This document shows positions 1 to 9,202 of a stretch of DNA of 64,000 nt, piece after piece; position 1 is the first letter of the stretch, and each line of letters begins with the position of its first letter. This DNA is from Acinetobacter towneri DSM 14962 = CIP 107472 (GTDB lineage Bacteria > Pseudomonadota > Gammaproteobacteria > Pseudomonadales > Moraxellaceae). The position numbers and the translations under genes were made by a program. The stretch lies in contig NZ_KB849688.1 in NCBI RefSeq assembly GCF_000368785.1, positions 128,943-192,942 on the forward strand. The letters are read 5' to 3'. The notes beneath the pieces were generated by a model. That model was not told the DNA's origin, did not search any database, and saw only the letters and a list, made by a program, of their open reading frames with translations.

Positions 1-258
1 TAATTCATCAATCAATGGTGCCCAAACAAATTTAAAGGAATAACCTAGAGCAGCCCAACTAAAAAAAGTGACCGCACTTTTATCAATGCCTGCTTCGCCC
101 AACCACAAAGATAGACTGGAAAAAATCAGTAAAATTGGAATACCTGCAGAGAAGCCCAAAAACAGCATGATCAGCGCACGACGGTCTAAAAATGCCGTAA
201 ATGCTGCTTTCCACCCTGTATTTTGTGCTGAAGTTTGCCCAGTCTGTTGTGTGGTCAT
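1..258 (-). CDS. AmpG-family muropeptide permease (MFS), N-terminal part only
   Basis: The gene starts at the ATG complementary to 256-258 and runs off the left edge, so only about 86 residues are visible. After a polar Gln/Thr-rich N-terminus come an Arg pair, a first membrane helix rich in Leu, Phe and Gly (LIMLFLGFSAGIPILLIF), a short loop and a second helix ending in FKFVWAPLID. That arrangement is typical of AmpG permeases, which import anhydro-muropeptides across the inner membrane for cell-wall recycling and beta-lactamase signalling. It is divergent from the Lon-like gene, and the 194-base gap should hold both promoters. A related MFS sugar or siderophore permease cannot be excluded from this fragment. 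Confidence 0.72.
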   Translation of the reverse strand, partial: MTTQQTGQTSAQNTGWKAAFTAFLDRRALIMLFLGFSAGIPILLIFSSLSLWLGEAGIDKSAVTFFSWAALGYSFKFVWAPLIDEL

Positions 259-452
259 TCGATTATTATTTTCTATCAAGTCAAATTGTTGTTATTCAAT
301 CGCGGAATAGCTTCTGTTTCAACAGTATTTATGAAATTATCCACAACAGCCTTGTCATTTTGTAGTAAAAATTACGGCTTAGCTTGAATTTTCCGCTTAA
401 ACCTGTATACCTTTAAACTTCTAACTGCAATATTTCGTTTTGGATTTCTACA

Positions 453-3146
453 GTGACCCAAAGACTTGATCAAATCACCCCATCAATGACAACCAACACA
501 ACAACAGCAGCGCAAGATGAACAACAACCGCTTCTCAGCTCTGCCTTTGAACAAAGCGAAATACAAACGACTTTAGAAAATACACGACTCAAAGCAACAC
601 AACTAACCCATATTCCAAATTACGATAACATTCCCGCTTCGACCCGACGCATTAAACCGCTGAATAATTTTTTAGGACAAGATCGGGCACGCGCTTCGGT
701 GGAAGCAGGTATTTCCCTGCCATATTCTGGCTACAATATTTTTGCAGTGGGTACGGCGGGATTGGGCAAACGTACCATGGTCAAGCGTTTGCTGCAGCAA
801 CATGCCAAGAGCATGCCCACACCGAATGACTGGGTTTATGTCAATAATTTCAAACACCCGCGCCAACCGATTGCCTTGCAACTGCCTGCAGGTCAAGCGC
901 CTAAATTTCAAAGTTTGTTACATCAAACTTGGCAAACTATTTTAAAGCAACTCGAACGTCGCTTTACCGCAGAAACCTATCACAACCGCATTGAAATGAT
1001 TCGTCAGCAAGCGGGTGATGAACAGCAACAAGCCTTAATTGAGCTGACCAGTGAAGGTGAAGAACTCGATTTAAAACTGATTGCGCAGGAAGATGAACAT
1101 TGCTTTGTACCCGTGCATCTGAAAAATGACAAAATGCAGGAAATGTCTAAGGAAGATATTAACGCCTTGGACAGCAAAACCCGTGCAGAAATTGCGTCCA
1201 ATATTCGTTATATGAATAAAAAACTGGAGCGTTTGGGTTTGCATTTAGGCGATTTAGAAGATGACGCACGTGACAAAGTACAAGACCTGAACCGTGATAT
1301 TGCCAAACAAGTGGTAATGCCACGCATTGATATTATTCAAAATAAATATCCTAGTGTCGAAGGTTTGACTGAATATTTACAATACTATGCCGAAGATATT
1401 ATTAATAATGTCGAGTTTGTTTTAGAACAGGAAGAAGATGATTTCCGTCCTGGCACCTTTAGCCGTATTCCTGCGCGCTACCAAGCCAATATTATTGTGA
1501 CGCACAAACCCAACAGCGGTGTACCTGTTATTTTTGAAGATTTTCCAACCCATTACAATTTATTGGGGCATGTAGAACAACTCACGCAAAACGGCACCAT
1601 TACCACTGACTTCACCTTAATTCGTGCAGGTAGCTTACATAAAGCCAATGGCGGCTTTTTGATGCTCGAAGCAGAGCAGTTACTGGAACAGCCTTATGCA
1701 TGGCAAGGACTGAAACGCGCTTTAAAATCGGGGCAATTGAAACTTTCATCTTTGGAACACATGCTAACTTTAACAGGCAGCATTTCAATTGAACCACAAG
1801 CCATTCCACTAAATATTAAAGTGATTTTACTGGCAGAGCCTGAAATTTATTATGAAATTTTAGAGCTAGAACCCGAACTTGGCAGCGTGTTTAAAATCCG
1901 TGCCGACTTTACCGATACATTACAACGTAATGACGAAAACGAGCAGGCATATATGCAGCTGATTGCCGACTATGTGCAATCTGACAAATTATTACCATTT
2001 GACCGTTCTGCTTTGGCAGCTTTACTTACTGACTCAAGCCGTCAAGCTGAAGATCAAAGCTCACTCTCCTTACATGCCCTCACCTTGGGGGATTTAATTC
2101 GTGAATCGCATCACCATGCGGCACAGGCGGGCGATAAAACGGTTTCCGAACAGCATATCAATACCGCACTGGATCATCGCAAATATCGCTTAGGCTATTT
2201 AAGAGAACTGTACTGGCAAGATTTATCACGCGGTACGCAGTTAATAGAAACTCGCGGACATCGTTTGGGGCAAATTAATGCCCTGTCGGTCATTCACTAT
2301 GCCGATGTCGAGTTTGGCTTACCTTCGCGCTTAACCGCCTCAGTCTATCAAGGCGGCGGCGATATTTTAGATATTGAACGCAGTGTTGAACTTGGCGGTT
2401 CTTTACATGCCAAAGGCGTGTTGTTGATGGCCAGTTTCCTCAAAGCACATTTTGGCCGTGAGCAAATTTTACATTTTTCTGCTGCCCTTGCCTTTGAGCA
2501 AAGTTATGGTCAGGTTGATGGTGACAGTGCAACAGTGGCAGAGCTTTCTGCTTTGATTTCTGCAATCAGCCAACTACCTATTGACCAATCTTGGGCCATT
2601 ACAGGCTCCATGAACCAACTTGGTCAAGTACAGCCAATTGGTGGCGTGAATGCAAAAATTGAAGGTTTCTTTGATGCCTGCAAACTGCAAGGTTTAACTG
2701 GCAAGCAAGGCGTGATTATTCCACGTCAAAATATGCAGCACCTTATGTTGCGTAAAGATGTGATTGAAGCGGTAGAACAAGGTCAGTTCCACATTCACGC
2801 CATTGATACCATTGACCAAGCCTTAGAAATTTTAATGGCGCGTCCTGTGGGTAAACTCACTAAAAAAGGACGTTACAGTAAAGGTTCAATTTACGCTGCA
2901 GTGATGGAACAACTTGAGTATTGGCAAGCCATTGAAGATGGTGCTGAAATTGAAGAAGAGCCAAAGAAAAAGAAAAAGTCCAAGAAAGAAAAGGACAAAA
3001 AAGACCCAGAGAAAAAGGACAAAGCGCAAAAAGCCAAGAAAAAACAGAAATCGGCTGAACCATCTGATGCGGCAACTTCTGATGAAGTCACTGCTGAGTC
3101 GGCTGAAACTGCTGAACTTGCAACTGAAAGTACTACGGTAAACTAA
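453..3146 (+). CDS. Lon-like AAA+ ATP-dependent protease
   Basis: A cytoplasmic ATP-dependent serine protease of the Lon-related family that lacks the canonical Lon substrate-binding domain. Walker A is GTAGLGKRT at residues 100-108. A long helical insertion follows, then the C-terminal Lon proteolytic domain with the Ser/Lys dyad: Ser692 in DGDSA and Lys735 in NAKIEGF. The 43-residue spacing equals that of E. coli Lon. The last 65 or so residues form a very Lys/Glu-rich, then Ala/Thr/Glu-rich tail that is probably disordered. The start used is GTG at 453; the ATG at 486 is also possible and neither has a strong Shine-Dalgarno. It appears monocistronic, with a hairpin terminator 40 bases downstream. 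Substrates are unknown. Confidence 0.88.
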   Translation: MTQRLDQITPSMTTNTTTAAQDEQQPLLSSAFEQSEIQTTLENTRLKATQLTHIPNYDNIPASTRRIKPLNNFLGQDRARASVEAGISLPYSGYNIFAVGTAGLGKRTMVKRLLQQHAKSMPTPNDWVYVNNFKHPRQPIALQLPAGQAPKFQSLLHQTWQTILKQLERRFTAETYHNRIEMIRQQAGDEQQQALIELTSEGEELDLKLIAQEDEHCFVPVHLKNDKMQEMSKEDINALDSKTRAEIASNIRYMNKKLERLGLHLGDLEDDARDKVQDLNRDIAKQVVMPRIDIIQNKYPSVEGLTEYLQYYAEDIINNVEFVLEQEEDDFRPGTFSRIPARYQANIIVTHKPNSGVPVIFEDFPTHYNLLGHVEQLTQNGTITTDFTLIRAGSLHKANGGFLMLEAEQLLEQPYAWQGLKRALKSGQLKLSSLEHMLTLTGSISIEPQAIPLNIKVILLAEPEIYYEILELEPELGSVFKIRADFTDTLQRNDENEQAYMQLIADYVQSDKLLPFDRSALAALLTDSSRQAEDQSSLSLHALTLGDLIRESHHHAAQAGDKTVSEQHINTALDHRKYRLGYLRELYWQDLSRGTQLIETRGHRLGQINALSVIHYADVEFGLPSRLTASVYQGGGDILDIERSVELGGSLHAKGVLLMASFLKAHFGREQILHFSAALAFEQSYGQVDGDSATVAELSALISAISQLPIDQSWAITGSMNQLGQVQPIGGVNAKIEGFFDACKLQGLTGKQGVIIPRQNMQHLMLRKDVIEAVEQGQFHIHAIDTIDQALEILMARPVGKLTKKGRYSKGSIYAAVMEQLEYWQAIEDGAEIEEEPKKKKKSKKEKDKKDPEKKDKAQKAKKKQKSAEPSDAATSDEVTAESAETAELATESTTVN

Positions 3147-3183
3147 GTGCAGTGATTCAAATCAGCTATTCAAGTGAATTCCA

Positions 3184-3219
3184 GATATAAAAAAAGCGCC
3201 AAGGCGCTTTTTTTATATC
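3184..3219. terminator. Bidirectional intrinsic terminator
   Basis: A short GC stem AGCGC/GCGCT flanked by an A-run on the left and a T-run on the right lies between the convergent lon-like and grxD genes, so it can serve both strands. Confidence 0.85.
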
Positions 3220-3269
3220 AACTTTTTTGTATGGATGACTTTGGTCTAGTGTGACCCAAGTCCAATACT

Positions 3270-3611
3270 TTAAGCTACAGGTGCTGGGCTGTATTGCTCA
3301 ACTAAAGGCTTTAACTCACCTTTCTGGAACATATCCAACATAATATCGCTACCACCAATCAACTCACCGTTAATCCACAATTGTGGGAAAGTTGGCCAGT
3401 TCGCAATTTTTGGCAAAGTGGTACGAATATCCTGATTTTCTAAAATATTCACATAAGCAAAAGGACGACCAATTTGACTGAGTGCTTCTACTGCGCGCGC
3501 AGAAAAACCGCATTGTGGAAATTGTGGTGTGCCTTTCATGTAAAGAAGAACAGCATGTTTAGCAATTTGTTCACGAATTAACGCTTCGGTATCGCGTACT
3601 TGTTCAGTCAT
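3270..3611 (-). CDS. grxD: Monothiol glutaredoxin, Grx4 type
   Basis: A 113-residue monothiol glutaredoxin. The active-site motif CGFS is at residues 34-37 (PQCGFSARA), with the upstream KGTPQFPQ and the downstream TFPQLWINGELIGGSDI that bind glutathione. In bacteria these proteins bind a [2Fe-2S] cluster with BolA partners and act in Fe-S cluster delivery and iron homeostasis rather than in general disulfide reduction. Length and motifs match the family. The ATG is preceded by GAGGATTTACCA, a good ribosome binding site. It is divergent from argD and convergent with the Lon-like gene. Confidence 0.95.
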   Translation of the reverse strand: MTEQVRDTEALIREQIAKHAVLLYMKGTPQFPQCGFSARAVEALSQIGRPFAYVNILENQDIRTTLPKIANWPTFPQLWINGELIGGSDIMLDMFQKGELKPLVEQYSPAPVA

Positions 3612-3772
3612 TGGTAAATCCTCAACTCATCTGTGTGGCATTATACCCAAAACCGAGCAAAACAGTACGTCTAAAGCAATAAATCCAATTTTATTTACAA
3701 TTAGGCTTTTCATCTGCAGTAGATTTTGCTTATATAAGTTTTTCCCTCCAACCTAACAGATAAGAGTTAGTC

Positions 3773-4984
3773 ATGAATAACATTACCCTTGCTCCTGTGC
3801 AAACTGATCAACCATCACATTTGATGCCTGTATTTGGCCGTCAGCCGATCAGCTTTGTCCGCGGTCGAGGTTCTTATCTTTATACTGAAGATGGCACAGA
3901 ATATTTAGATGCACTTACAGGCATTGCCGTATGTGGTTTAGGTCACGCACACCCTGCAATTACCGAAGCCATTGCAGATCAGGCGGCTACCTTAATTCAC
4001 ACCAGTAACTTGTTTGAAGTGCCGTGGCAGACTGCTGCTGCACAAAAATTGGCGCAAGTTGCTGGCATGGAAGAAGTGTTTTTTTCAAACAGTGGCGCAG
4101 AGTCTAACGAAGGTGCAATTAAAATTGCACGTAAATTCGGTCATATGCAAGGCGTAGCCAATCCTAAAATTATTGTTGCAGATCACTCTTTCCACGGTCG
4201 TACTTTGGCTACCCTGTCTGCAACTGGCAATAAAAAAGTTCAGGAAGGTTTTGCACCTTTGGTTGAAGGCTTTATTCGTGTGCCTTTTGGTGATGTCGAA
4301 GCCATTGAAGAAGCTGCGATTCAGCATCCTGATATTGTGGCTATTTTAGTCGAGCCGATTCAGGGTGAAGGCGGTGTGAATACTGCACCACAAGGCTTTA
4401 GCTACCTAGAAGACATCCGCCGTATTTGTAGTCAACACAACTGGCTGATGATGCTGGATGAAGTACAAACAGGAAATGGTCGTACAGGTAAATTCTTTGC
4501 TTATCAGCACACCAATATTGTGCCTGATGTATTGACTACAGCGAAAGGTTTGGGCAATGGCTTCCCAATTGGTGCAGTCATGACTCAAGGTCGTGGTGTG
4601 GGCGTTCTTACTGCTGGTAATCATGGCTCAACCTACAGTGGTACTGCGTTAGGTTCACGCGTGGTTTACACTGTTATTGACACCATCCAGAAAGAAAACT
4701 TGGTAGAAAATGCAGCAAAAATGGGTGGCTACATTGTGGAACAATTGCGTCAACAACTCGCAGACCAAAATGTAAGCGTGCGTGGTTTTGGCTTGATGAT
4801 TGGTATTGAATTACCAAAACCATGTGCAGAGTTGGTCGATATTGCCCGCGATGAATACAAAATGATTATTAACGTAACTGCAGGTTCTGTGGTGCGTTTA
4901 TTGCCAACATTAAATATTACTCAAGCCCAGGCAGATCAATTGATTGAACGCCTTGTAGCAATGATTAAAAAATTCTTGGCTTAA
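3773..4984 (+). CDS. argD: Acetylornithine aminotransferase (class III, PLP)
   Basis: A 403-residue class III aminotransferase that converts N-acetylglutamate semialdehyde and glutamate to N-acetylornithine and 2-oxoglutarate in arginine biosynthesis; it may also serve the lysine pathway. Visible features are FSNSGAESNEGAIKIAR near residues 104-120 (PLP phosphate loop), VEPIQGEGG at 193-201, LDEVQTGNGRTGK at 228-240, and the PLP-binding Lys258 in TTAKGLGNG. Length and motif spacing fit ArgD better than gamma-aminobutyrate or diaminobutyrate transaminases. It stands alone, ended by a strong terminator, and is divergent from grxD. Confidence 0.88.
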   Translation: MNNITLAPVQTDQPSHLMPVFGRQPISFVRGRGSYLYTEDGTEYLDALTGIAVCGLGHAHPAITEAIADQAATLIHTSNLFEVPWQTAAAQKLAQVAGMEEVFFSNSGAESNEGAIKIARKFGHMQGVANPKIIVADHSFHGRTLATLSATGNKKVQEGFAPLVEGFIRVPFGDVEAIEEAAIQHPDIVAILVEPIQGEGGVNTAPQGFSYLEDIRRICSQHNWLMMLDEVQTGNGRTGKFFAYQHTNIVPDVLTTAKGLGNGFPIGAVMTQGRGVGVLTAGNHGSTYSGTALGSRVVYTVIDTIQKENLVENAAKMGGYIVEQLRQQLADQNVSVRGFGLMIGIELPKPCAELVDIARDEYKMIINVTAGSVVRLLPTLNITQAQADQLIERLVAMIKKFLA

Positions 4985-4996
4985 ATAAATCCCTAA

Positions 4997-5028
4997 CAAA
5001 AAGCCGCAGTTTGAACTGCGGCTTTTTG
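4997..5028. terminator. Bidirectional intrinsic terminator after argD
   Basis: An 11-bp stem AAGCCGCAGTT/AACTGCGGCTT with a 2-base centre, preceded by A's and followed by T's, between convergent argD and the LysR gene. Confidence 0.9.
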
Positions 5029-5066
5029 CTAACTAAATGGTCGATCAGTATATTATCAACATTCAA

Positions 5067-5996
5067 TTAAGATGCTTCTTGAAACACTCGCCCACCCGGC
5101 AATTGAGAAAAATATTGTTTTAAGGCTTCCAAACAACGATGTACTTTCATCGGTTGTTGCTCATGTTTGGAAATGATTGCATACAAGGTAAATGCGGGTA
5201 ATTTCCACTCAGGCAAAATTTCAACCAAACTGCCATTAAGCAAATCTTTTTGAATATCCAAATGCAAAATTCGCGCAAGCCCATGCCCTTGCATACACAA
5301 AGATTTAGACACCAACACATTATTGGTCGATAGACGCGAGCCCAACTCTACATCCACACTTTCTGCAGTGCTGATATGCTTAAAATTGAGTTGCTGAAAA
5401 TTTTTCATAATGGTCAATGGAATTAACTCATGATGTTTTAAATCTTCAGGACGTGAAATGGGTGCAGTTTGATTTAAATAACTAGGTGATGCAACTAAAA
5501 CTTGGTCAATATGTGCAATAGGAATCACATGCTGGTTTTGATCTTCAATTTTTGGACTCATACGCAGCGCAATATCAATACGACCATCAATCAGGTCAAT
5601 GTATTGATTGTCGGTTTCTAGATGTACAGACAAGCAACGATGGGCAGACAGCCAATGAGAAAGTGCGGGAATCACATGGTTCGTGGCTAATTCTGGAGTG
5701 GTGGCAATTCTTAAATCACCGACCAAATCATCTCTTAACTCATTAATGCGTATTTTACCACGCTCAGCAGCGGCGAGCATTTCTTGACAACTGTGGAAAA
5801 AAGCTTGTCCTGCTTCAGTCAAACTCAGTTTTCTAGTAGAACGATGCAGAAGCGTGACTTCCATATCTTGTTCTAATGAACGGATTTGCTGACTGACAGC
5901 GCTGGTGGTGATCCCTAAATCACGTGCTGCACCGCTAAACGAGCTTTTTTCAACAACACAAGCAAATACACCCATTGCTCGAAGTTGATCTAACAT
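5067..5996 (-). CDS. LysR-family transcriptional regulator
   Basis: A 309-residue LysR-type regulator. The N-terminal winged helix-turn-helix covers residues 5-64 (SFSGAARDLGITTSAVSQQI, then LLHRSTRKLSLTEAG), followed by a linker helix and a type 2 periplasmic-binding-like effector domain from about residue 90. The RSTRKLSLTEAG signature places it in the CrgA/AphB-like branch that often controls an adjacent divergent gene. Here no divergent partner exists, because nlpD upstream reads in the same direction, so the target cannot be deduced. The ATG has a clear Shine-Dalgarno (AGAGGGAA). Confidence 0.93.
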   Translation of the reverse strand: MLDQLRAMGVFACVVEKSSFSGAARDLGITTSAVSQQIRSLEQDMEVTLLHRSTRKLSLTEAGQAFFHSCQEMLAAAERGKIRINELRDDLVGDLRIATTPELATNHVIPALSHWLSAHRCLSVHLETDNQYIDLIDGRIDIALRMSPKIEDQNQHVIPIAHIDQVLVASPSYLNQTAPISRPEDLKHHELIPLTIMKNFQQLNFKHISTAESVDVELGSRLSTNNVLVSKSLCMQGHGLARILHLDIQKDLLNGSLVEILPEWKLPAFTLYAIISKHEQQPMKVHRCLEALKQYFSQLPGGRVFQEAS

Positions 5997-6090
5997 AAAT
6001 TCCCTCTGAAATTATACAGGTGCTCTTATCTTTCGATAAAAGCAACCTATTGTATTATACGGTGAAATTTATGTTTTGTATTTGCAAAAT

Positions 6091-6909
6091 TTAATTTATT
6101 GGTAAAACATTAGTCGGATTGATTGGCTTACCATCTAGGCGTACCTGAAACTCCAACATGATACGTGTAGCACCCGAAGAGCCCATTTCTGCAATTTTTT
6201 GACCCGCTGTTACGTTTTGACCACTGCTCACATTCATCTTACTGTTATGTGCATAGGCGGTGATATAACCATCAATGTGCTTGATTAAAATCAAGTTTCC
6301 ATATTCTTTTAAGCCATCTGCAGCATAAACCACCTGCCCATCTGCTGCGGCATAAATTGGGTCACCTACATTGCCACCGTAACGAATTCCTTTGATATTA
6401 CTTGCCAAATTAAACTGTGCAATCACAGCACCTTGAGATGGTTTCACCCAGCGCAATGTGCTGCTACGCACCGGTGTACTTGGTGTTGTTGAGCTAGTGG
6501 TCGTGGTTGTAGTCGATGTTACCGGTGCAGGTGTCGTTGGTAAAGTGACTGTTTGACGTTGAATTGGTGCAGCCTGCGTTACAGGGCGAGTGCTTGTTGT
6601 ACGTGGTGCATTGCCCGCTTTCAAACGAATCGACTGCCCGACATAAATACGATACGGCGGTGCAATATCATTCATTTCTGCAATGCTGAGATAGCTCAAA
6701 CCATAACGTGCAGCGATACCACTTAAAGTATCACCTGAACGTACAGTATAAAAATTCGGCGCTGTTGCATAACGTGCAGAATTATTCACTTGAGGTTTAG
6801 AGGCACAACCACTCAACACAACGGTAGCAACAATAGCACTGGATAACACTAAGGTTTTCAACAATGCTGTTGGTGTGCTAAATAAACGATATTGAAACAC
6901 CACGGGCAT
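6091..6909 (-). CDS. nlpD: NlpD-like LysM/degenerate M23 lipoprotein (amidase activator)
   Basis: A 272-residue outer-membrane lipoprotein. The signal peptide ends in a lipobox VLSGC with Cys35. One LysM domain (about 53-97, YTVRSGDTLSGIAARYG) binds peptidoglycan. A Thr/Ser/Pro-rich linker follows (about 100-150), then a C-terminal M23/LytM domain (about 158-268). The zinc ligands of active M23 peptidases are missing: IRYGG replaces the first His motif and MLEFQVR replaces HxH. That is the state of NlpD/EnvC-type proteins, which activate the amidases AmiA/B/C at the septum rather than cutting peptidoglycan themselves. It lies downstream of surE, as in many proteobacteria, but no rpoS follows. 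Strong Shine-Dalgarno (GAGAGGAAAG). Confidence 0.9.
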   Translation of the reverse strand: MPVVFQYRLFSTPTALLKTLVLSSAIVATVVLSGCASKPQVNNSARYATAPNFYTVRSGDTLSGIAARYGLSYLSIAEMNDIAPPYRIYVGQSIRLKAGNAPRTTSTRPVTQAAPIQRQTVTLPTTPAPVTSTTTTTTSSTTPSTPVRSSTLRWVKPSQGAVIAQFNLASNIKGIRYGGNVGDPIYAAADGQVVYAADGLKEYGNLILIKHIDGYITAYAHNSKMNVSSGQNVTAGQKIAEMGSSGATRIMLEFQVRLDGKPINPTNVLPIN

Positions 6910-7015
6910 TCTTTCCTCTCTACAAATTCTAAATACTTTCTATTGCGCTTAGAGTAGCAAAAAAGTCCTTGAAATGAGGCTTACAAGCTACTTTTTCACA
7001 AAGTTATAACATTAG

Positions 7016-7792
7016 TTAGCCAATTGGGGGAAATTGACTGTGCAATGATTGCAAAACGTCATAATTAGTGGCGTCCATCTGAATTGGCGTCACGCTGACA
7101 TAGCCATTCGCTACCGCAAAAAAATCGGACTCAATTTCTGTTAAGCCTTTTTTCGGTGCAGCCACTGCCTCGCCCGATAAACCAATCCAATACACTTGAC
7201 GCCCTCGTGGATCGACCTGACTAGTAATTGGCTTAGATTGGGTACGCTGTCCTTGATAGGTAATTTTTGTGCCCTGCAACACTGGCACATCTGGAATATT
7301 CACATTAAAAATATGTCGTGCAGGTAAACTTGGTAAACCTTGAGCAATAAAGTCATGTACCCACTGCGCTGCCTGCATATAATCTTGCGGATGCTGATAA
7401 GCACGTACATTATGCCCTGCAAGTGATACCGCAATCGCAGGCTGTTTCATCAAACGTCCTTCAAATGCCGCACCGACTGTGCCTGAGTACAGTACATCAT
7501 CCCCTAGATTTGCACCGCTGTTAATGCCGCTGACCACCAAATCAAATTCGAAATCGAACAATCCATTCATCGACAAATAGACACAGTCTGCAGGTGTACC
7601 ATTCACTGCCCAGACATCTTCAGCAATTTGCACAGGACGTAATGGTCGGTCTAAAGTCAGCGCACTCGAAAAACCACTGCGTTCACTTTCGGGTGCAACA
7701 ATCACCACGCGACCCAAAGGTTTTAAGGCTTTCGCCAAAGCTTGGATACCAGGTGCAAACACGCCATCATCATTGGCTATCAAAATATTCAC
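7016..7792 (-). CDS. surE: 5'/3'-nucleotidase SurE
   Basis: A 258-residue SurE-family nucleotidase that hydrolyses nucleoside 5'- and 3'-monophosphates and short polyphosphate in the cytoplasm. The N-terminal metal site NDDG (residues 6-9), [14 protein letters not shown], and [23 protein letters not shown] are diagnostic. The start codon is GTG (complement of 7790-7792) placed immediately before the conserved NILIANDDG. It precedes nlpD by 106 bases in the same direction, which is the conserved surE-nlpD arrangement. Confidence 0.95.
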   Translation of the reverse strand: MNILIANDDGVFAPGIQALAKALKPLGRVVIVAPESERSGFSSALTLDRPLRPVQIAEDVWAVNGTPADCVYLSMNGLFDFEFDLVVSGINSGANLGDDVLYSGTVGAAFEGRLMKQPAIAVSLAGHNVRAYQHPQDYMQAAQWVHDFIAQGLPSLPARHIFNVNIPDVPVLQGTKITYQGQRTQSKPITSQVDPRGRQVYWIGLSGEAVAAPKKGLTEIESDFFAVANGYVSVTPIQMDATNYDVLQSLHSQFPPIG

Positions 7793-8003
7793 AGAAAAAT
7801 CTCAGATAAAACAAATATAAAGGTTATATACTAAAATATAGCAACGTCGGTTCAATCTTAAACTTGTTTGTGCCTGATTCATGCCTAAGCACATTTAATA
7901 AGCACACGACAACAAAATGACTGATCAGCACATTTCATTGAAATATACAAAAGATTATATATATTTAGCGCTTAACATCCATCCAAAAATATATGTGATT
8001 CTC

Positions 8004-8375
8004 ATGATTTTAGCTTTGTCATTTCGTCGTTTATTGGGTCTAGGTTTTGCTGCTGTATTAACGCAGTCTGTAATTGCAGAAGATTTGACTGCAGCAGAAG
8101 CCAATACGATTGTGAAAGAAGATGTTGCAGCGGCACAAGTCATGACTGAAATGTGCCCTGCACTGATTGGAAAAAATGCAAAATTAGATGCCAATATTCA
8201 AGCACTGATTCAAACTTATCTACAAGATTATTCAGAATCGAACATGACGCTTGCCAAACTACAAGCCGACGCAGAATATCAATCCGTTTTAGCTGAAGCG
8301 CGTGAAGCAGCAAAAGATACAGCCAAAGAAGAGCAAAAAGTAGTGTGTCAGGAAGCTTTAGAATTAGCACTTTAA
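8004..8375 (+). CDS. Small exported protein of unknown function, paralogue 1
   Basis: About 123 residues when started at the ATG at 8004, which gives a good signal peptide (RRLLGLGFAAVLTQSVIA before ED). An upstream in-frame ATG at 7917 would add 29 poorly signal-like residues. The mature part is small, acidic and helical, with two cysteines: one in MTEMCPALIG and one near the C-terminus in VVCQEAL, which could form a disulfide in the periplasm. The next gene at 8693 has the same architecture and the same spacing of C-P-x-L and C-Q-E. I do not recognise a function. Confidence 0.7.
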   Translation: MILALSFRRLLGLGFAAVLTQSVIAEDLTAAEANTIVKEDVAAAQVMTEMCPALIGKNAKLDANIQALIQTYLQDYSESNMTLAKLQADAEYQSVLAEAREAAKDTAKEEQKVVCQEALELAL

Positions 8376-8692
8376 ATCACATGATTTAAATACTATTTTG
8401 AGCCTGTAAATAATTTTGCATACTCACCCTTTAAGGCAAACTTTCAAAGTTTGCCTTAAATTTTATGCTTAGTTTTTATATCTGGTATTTTTCCACTATT
8501 ATTTTACGCTTTATATCAAGCCACTGATTTTCAAATTTCAGACTTTAATCTTCACTTTTTATACATGATTTGCGCTCAGATCACACAGCTTTAATACATT
8601 TTCACTCTTTCAATTCGCAAATAAATGATTCATCTTATAAGCACTTAAATGAATCGGTAGATTCAGTTCAAACAATATTTAAGGTACTTGAT
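8376..8692. other. Intergenic region between the two paralogues
   Basis: 317 bases without a credible gene. It holds the palindromic terminator at 8430-8466. The AT-rich remainder presumably contains the promoter of the second paralogue. The reading frame of that paralogue stays open upstream to 8570, but the protein it would add has no signal-like character. Confidence 0.6.
8430..8466 (+). terminator. Intrinsic terminator of paralogue 1
   Basis: A near-perfect 31-base palindrome (TTTAAGGCAAACTTT, one central base, then its complement) followed by a T-rich tract, 55 bases after the stop codon. Confidence 0.75.
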
Positions 8693-9085
8693 ATGCAATT
8701 TTCTGGCTTAAAAAATTCACGTGCAGTTCATTTTTTTGGCGCAGTTGCGCTCAGTTTGGGTTTAAGTCAAGCCGCAATTGCGCAAGAAGAAAATATTGAA
8801 GTGACGCCATTACAACAAGTGACTCAGCAAGAATTAGCCGCTATTTATGTGTTATCTGAAGTTTGCCCTTCACTAGTCAAAGAACAAGATCAATTTCATC
8901 AGGGTTATACAAAACTTGCCCAAGAATATATGCCTAAAGAAAAAGACGCTGTTACTGCCTTAAGTAAACTCAGCAAACAAAAAAGCTTCCAGCCAATTTT
9001 AAAAGAAGCCCGTGCCGATGCCAAAGCTGCTGGAACAGCCAAAAACCAAGCAATTTGCCAAGAATTGACAGCATATAGCAGATAA
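8693..9085 (+). CDS. Small exported protein of unknown function, paralogue 2
   Basis: About 130 residues from the ATG at 8693, preceded by AAGG at a suitable distance. The signal peptide runs through FFGAVALSLGLSQAAIA and cleaves before QEEN. The mature part has LSEVCPSLVK and a C-terminal AICQEL, matching MTEMCPALIG and VVCQEA of the upstream gene. Both also share the KLxxxxxFQPIL/YQSVL-x-EAR segment, so this is a diverged tandem duplication. It is probably a small periplasmic protein with one disulfide. Function unknown; the neighbouring D,D-carboxypeptidase hints only weakly at an envelope role. Confidence 0.72.
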   Translation: MQFSGLKNSRAVHFFGAVALSLGLSQAAIAQEENIEVTPLQQVTQQELAAIYVLSEVCPSLVKEQDQFHQGYTKLAQEYMPKEKDAVTALSKLSKQKSFQPILKEARADAKAAGTAKNQAICQELTAYSR

Positions 9086-9202
9086 TACAATTTGGTTACA
9101 ATACTTTTATCAATAAGCCGATTTCTCCCATAGAAGTCGGCTGAGCTTTGCCCTAAAATGCTAGCTCTTTTGTGCATACCTCAAGTATTGGAACCTCTTA
9201 GA

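Noticed and set aside
2914..3141. A 75-codon Lys/Arg-rich frame overlapping the end of the Lon-like gene.
   Set aside because: It is a shifted reading of the Lys-rich tail and has no independent support.
9116..9142. A stem AGCCGATTTC/GAAGTCGGCT between the second paralogue and dacC.
   Set aside because: No T-run follows, so it is not a convincing terminator, and no known leader RNA matches. It was left unannotated.
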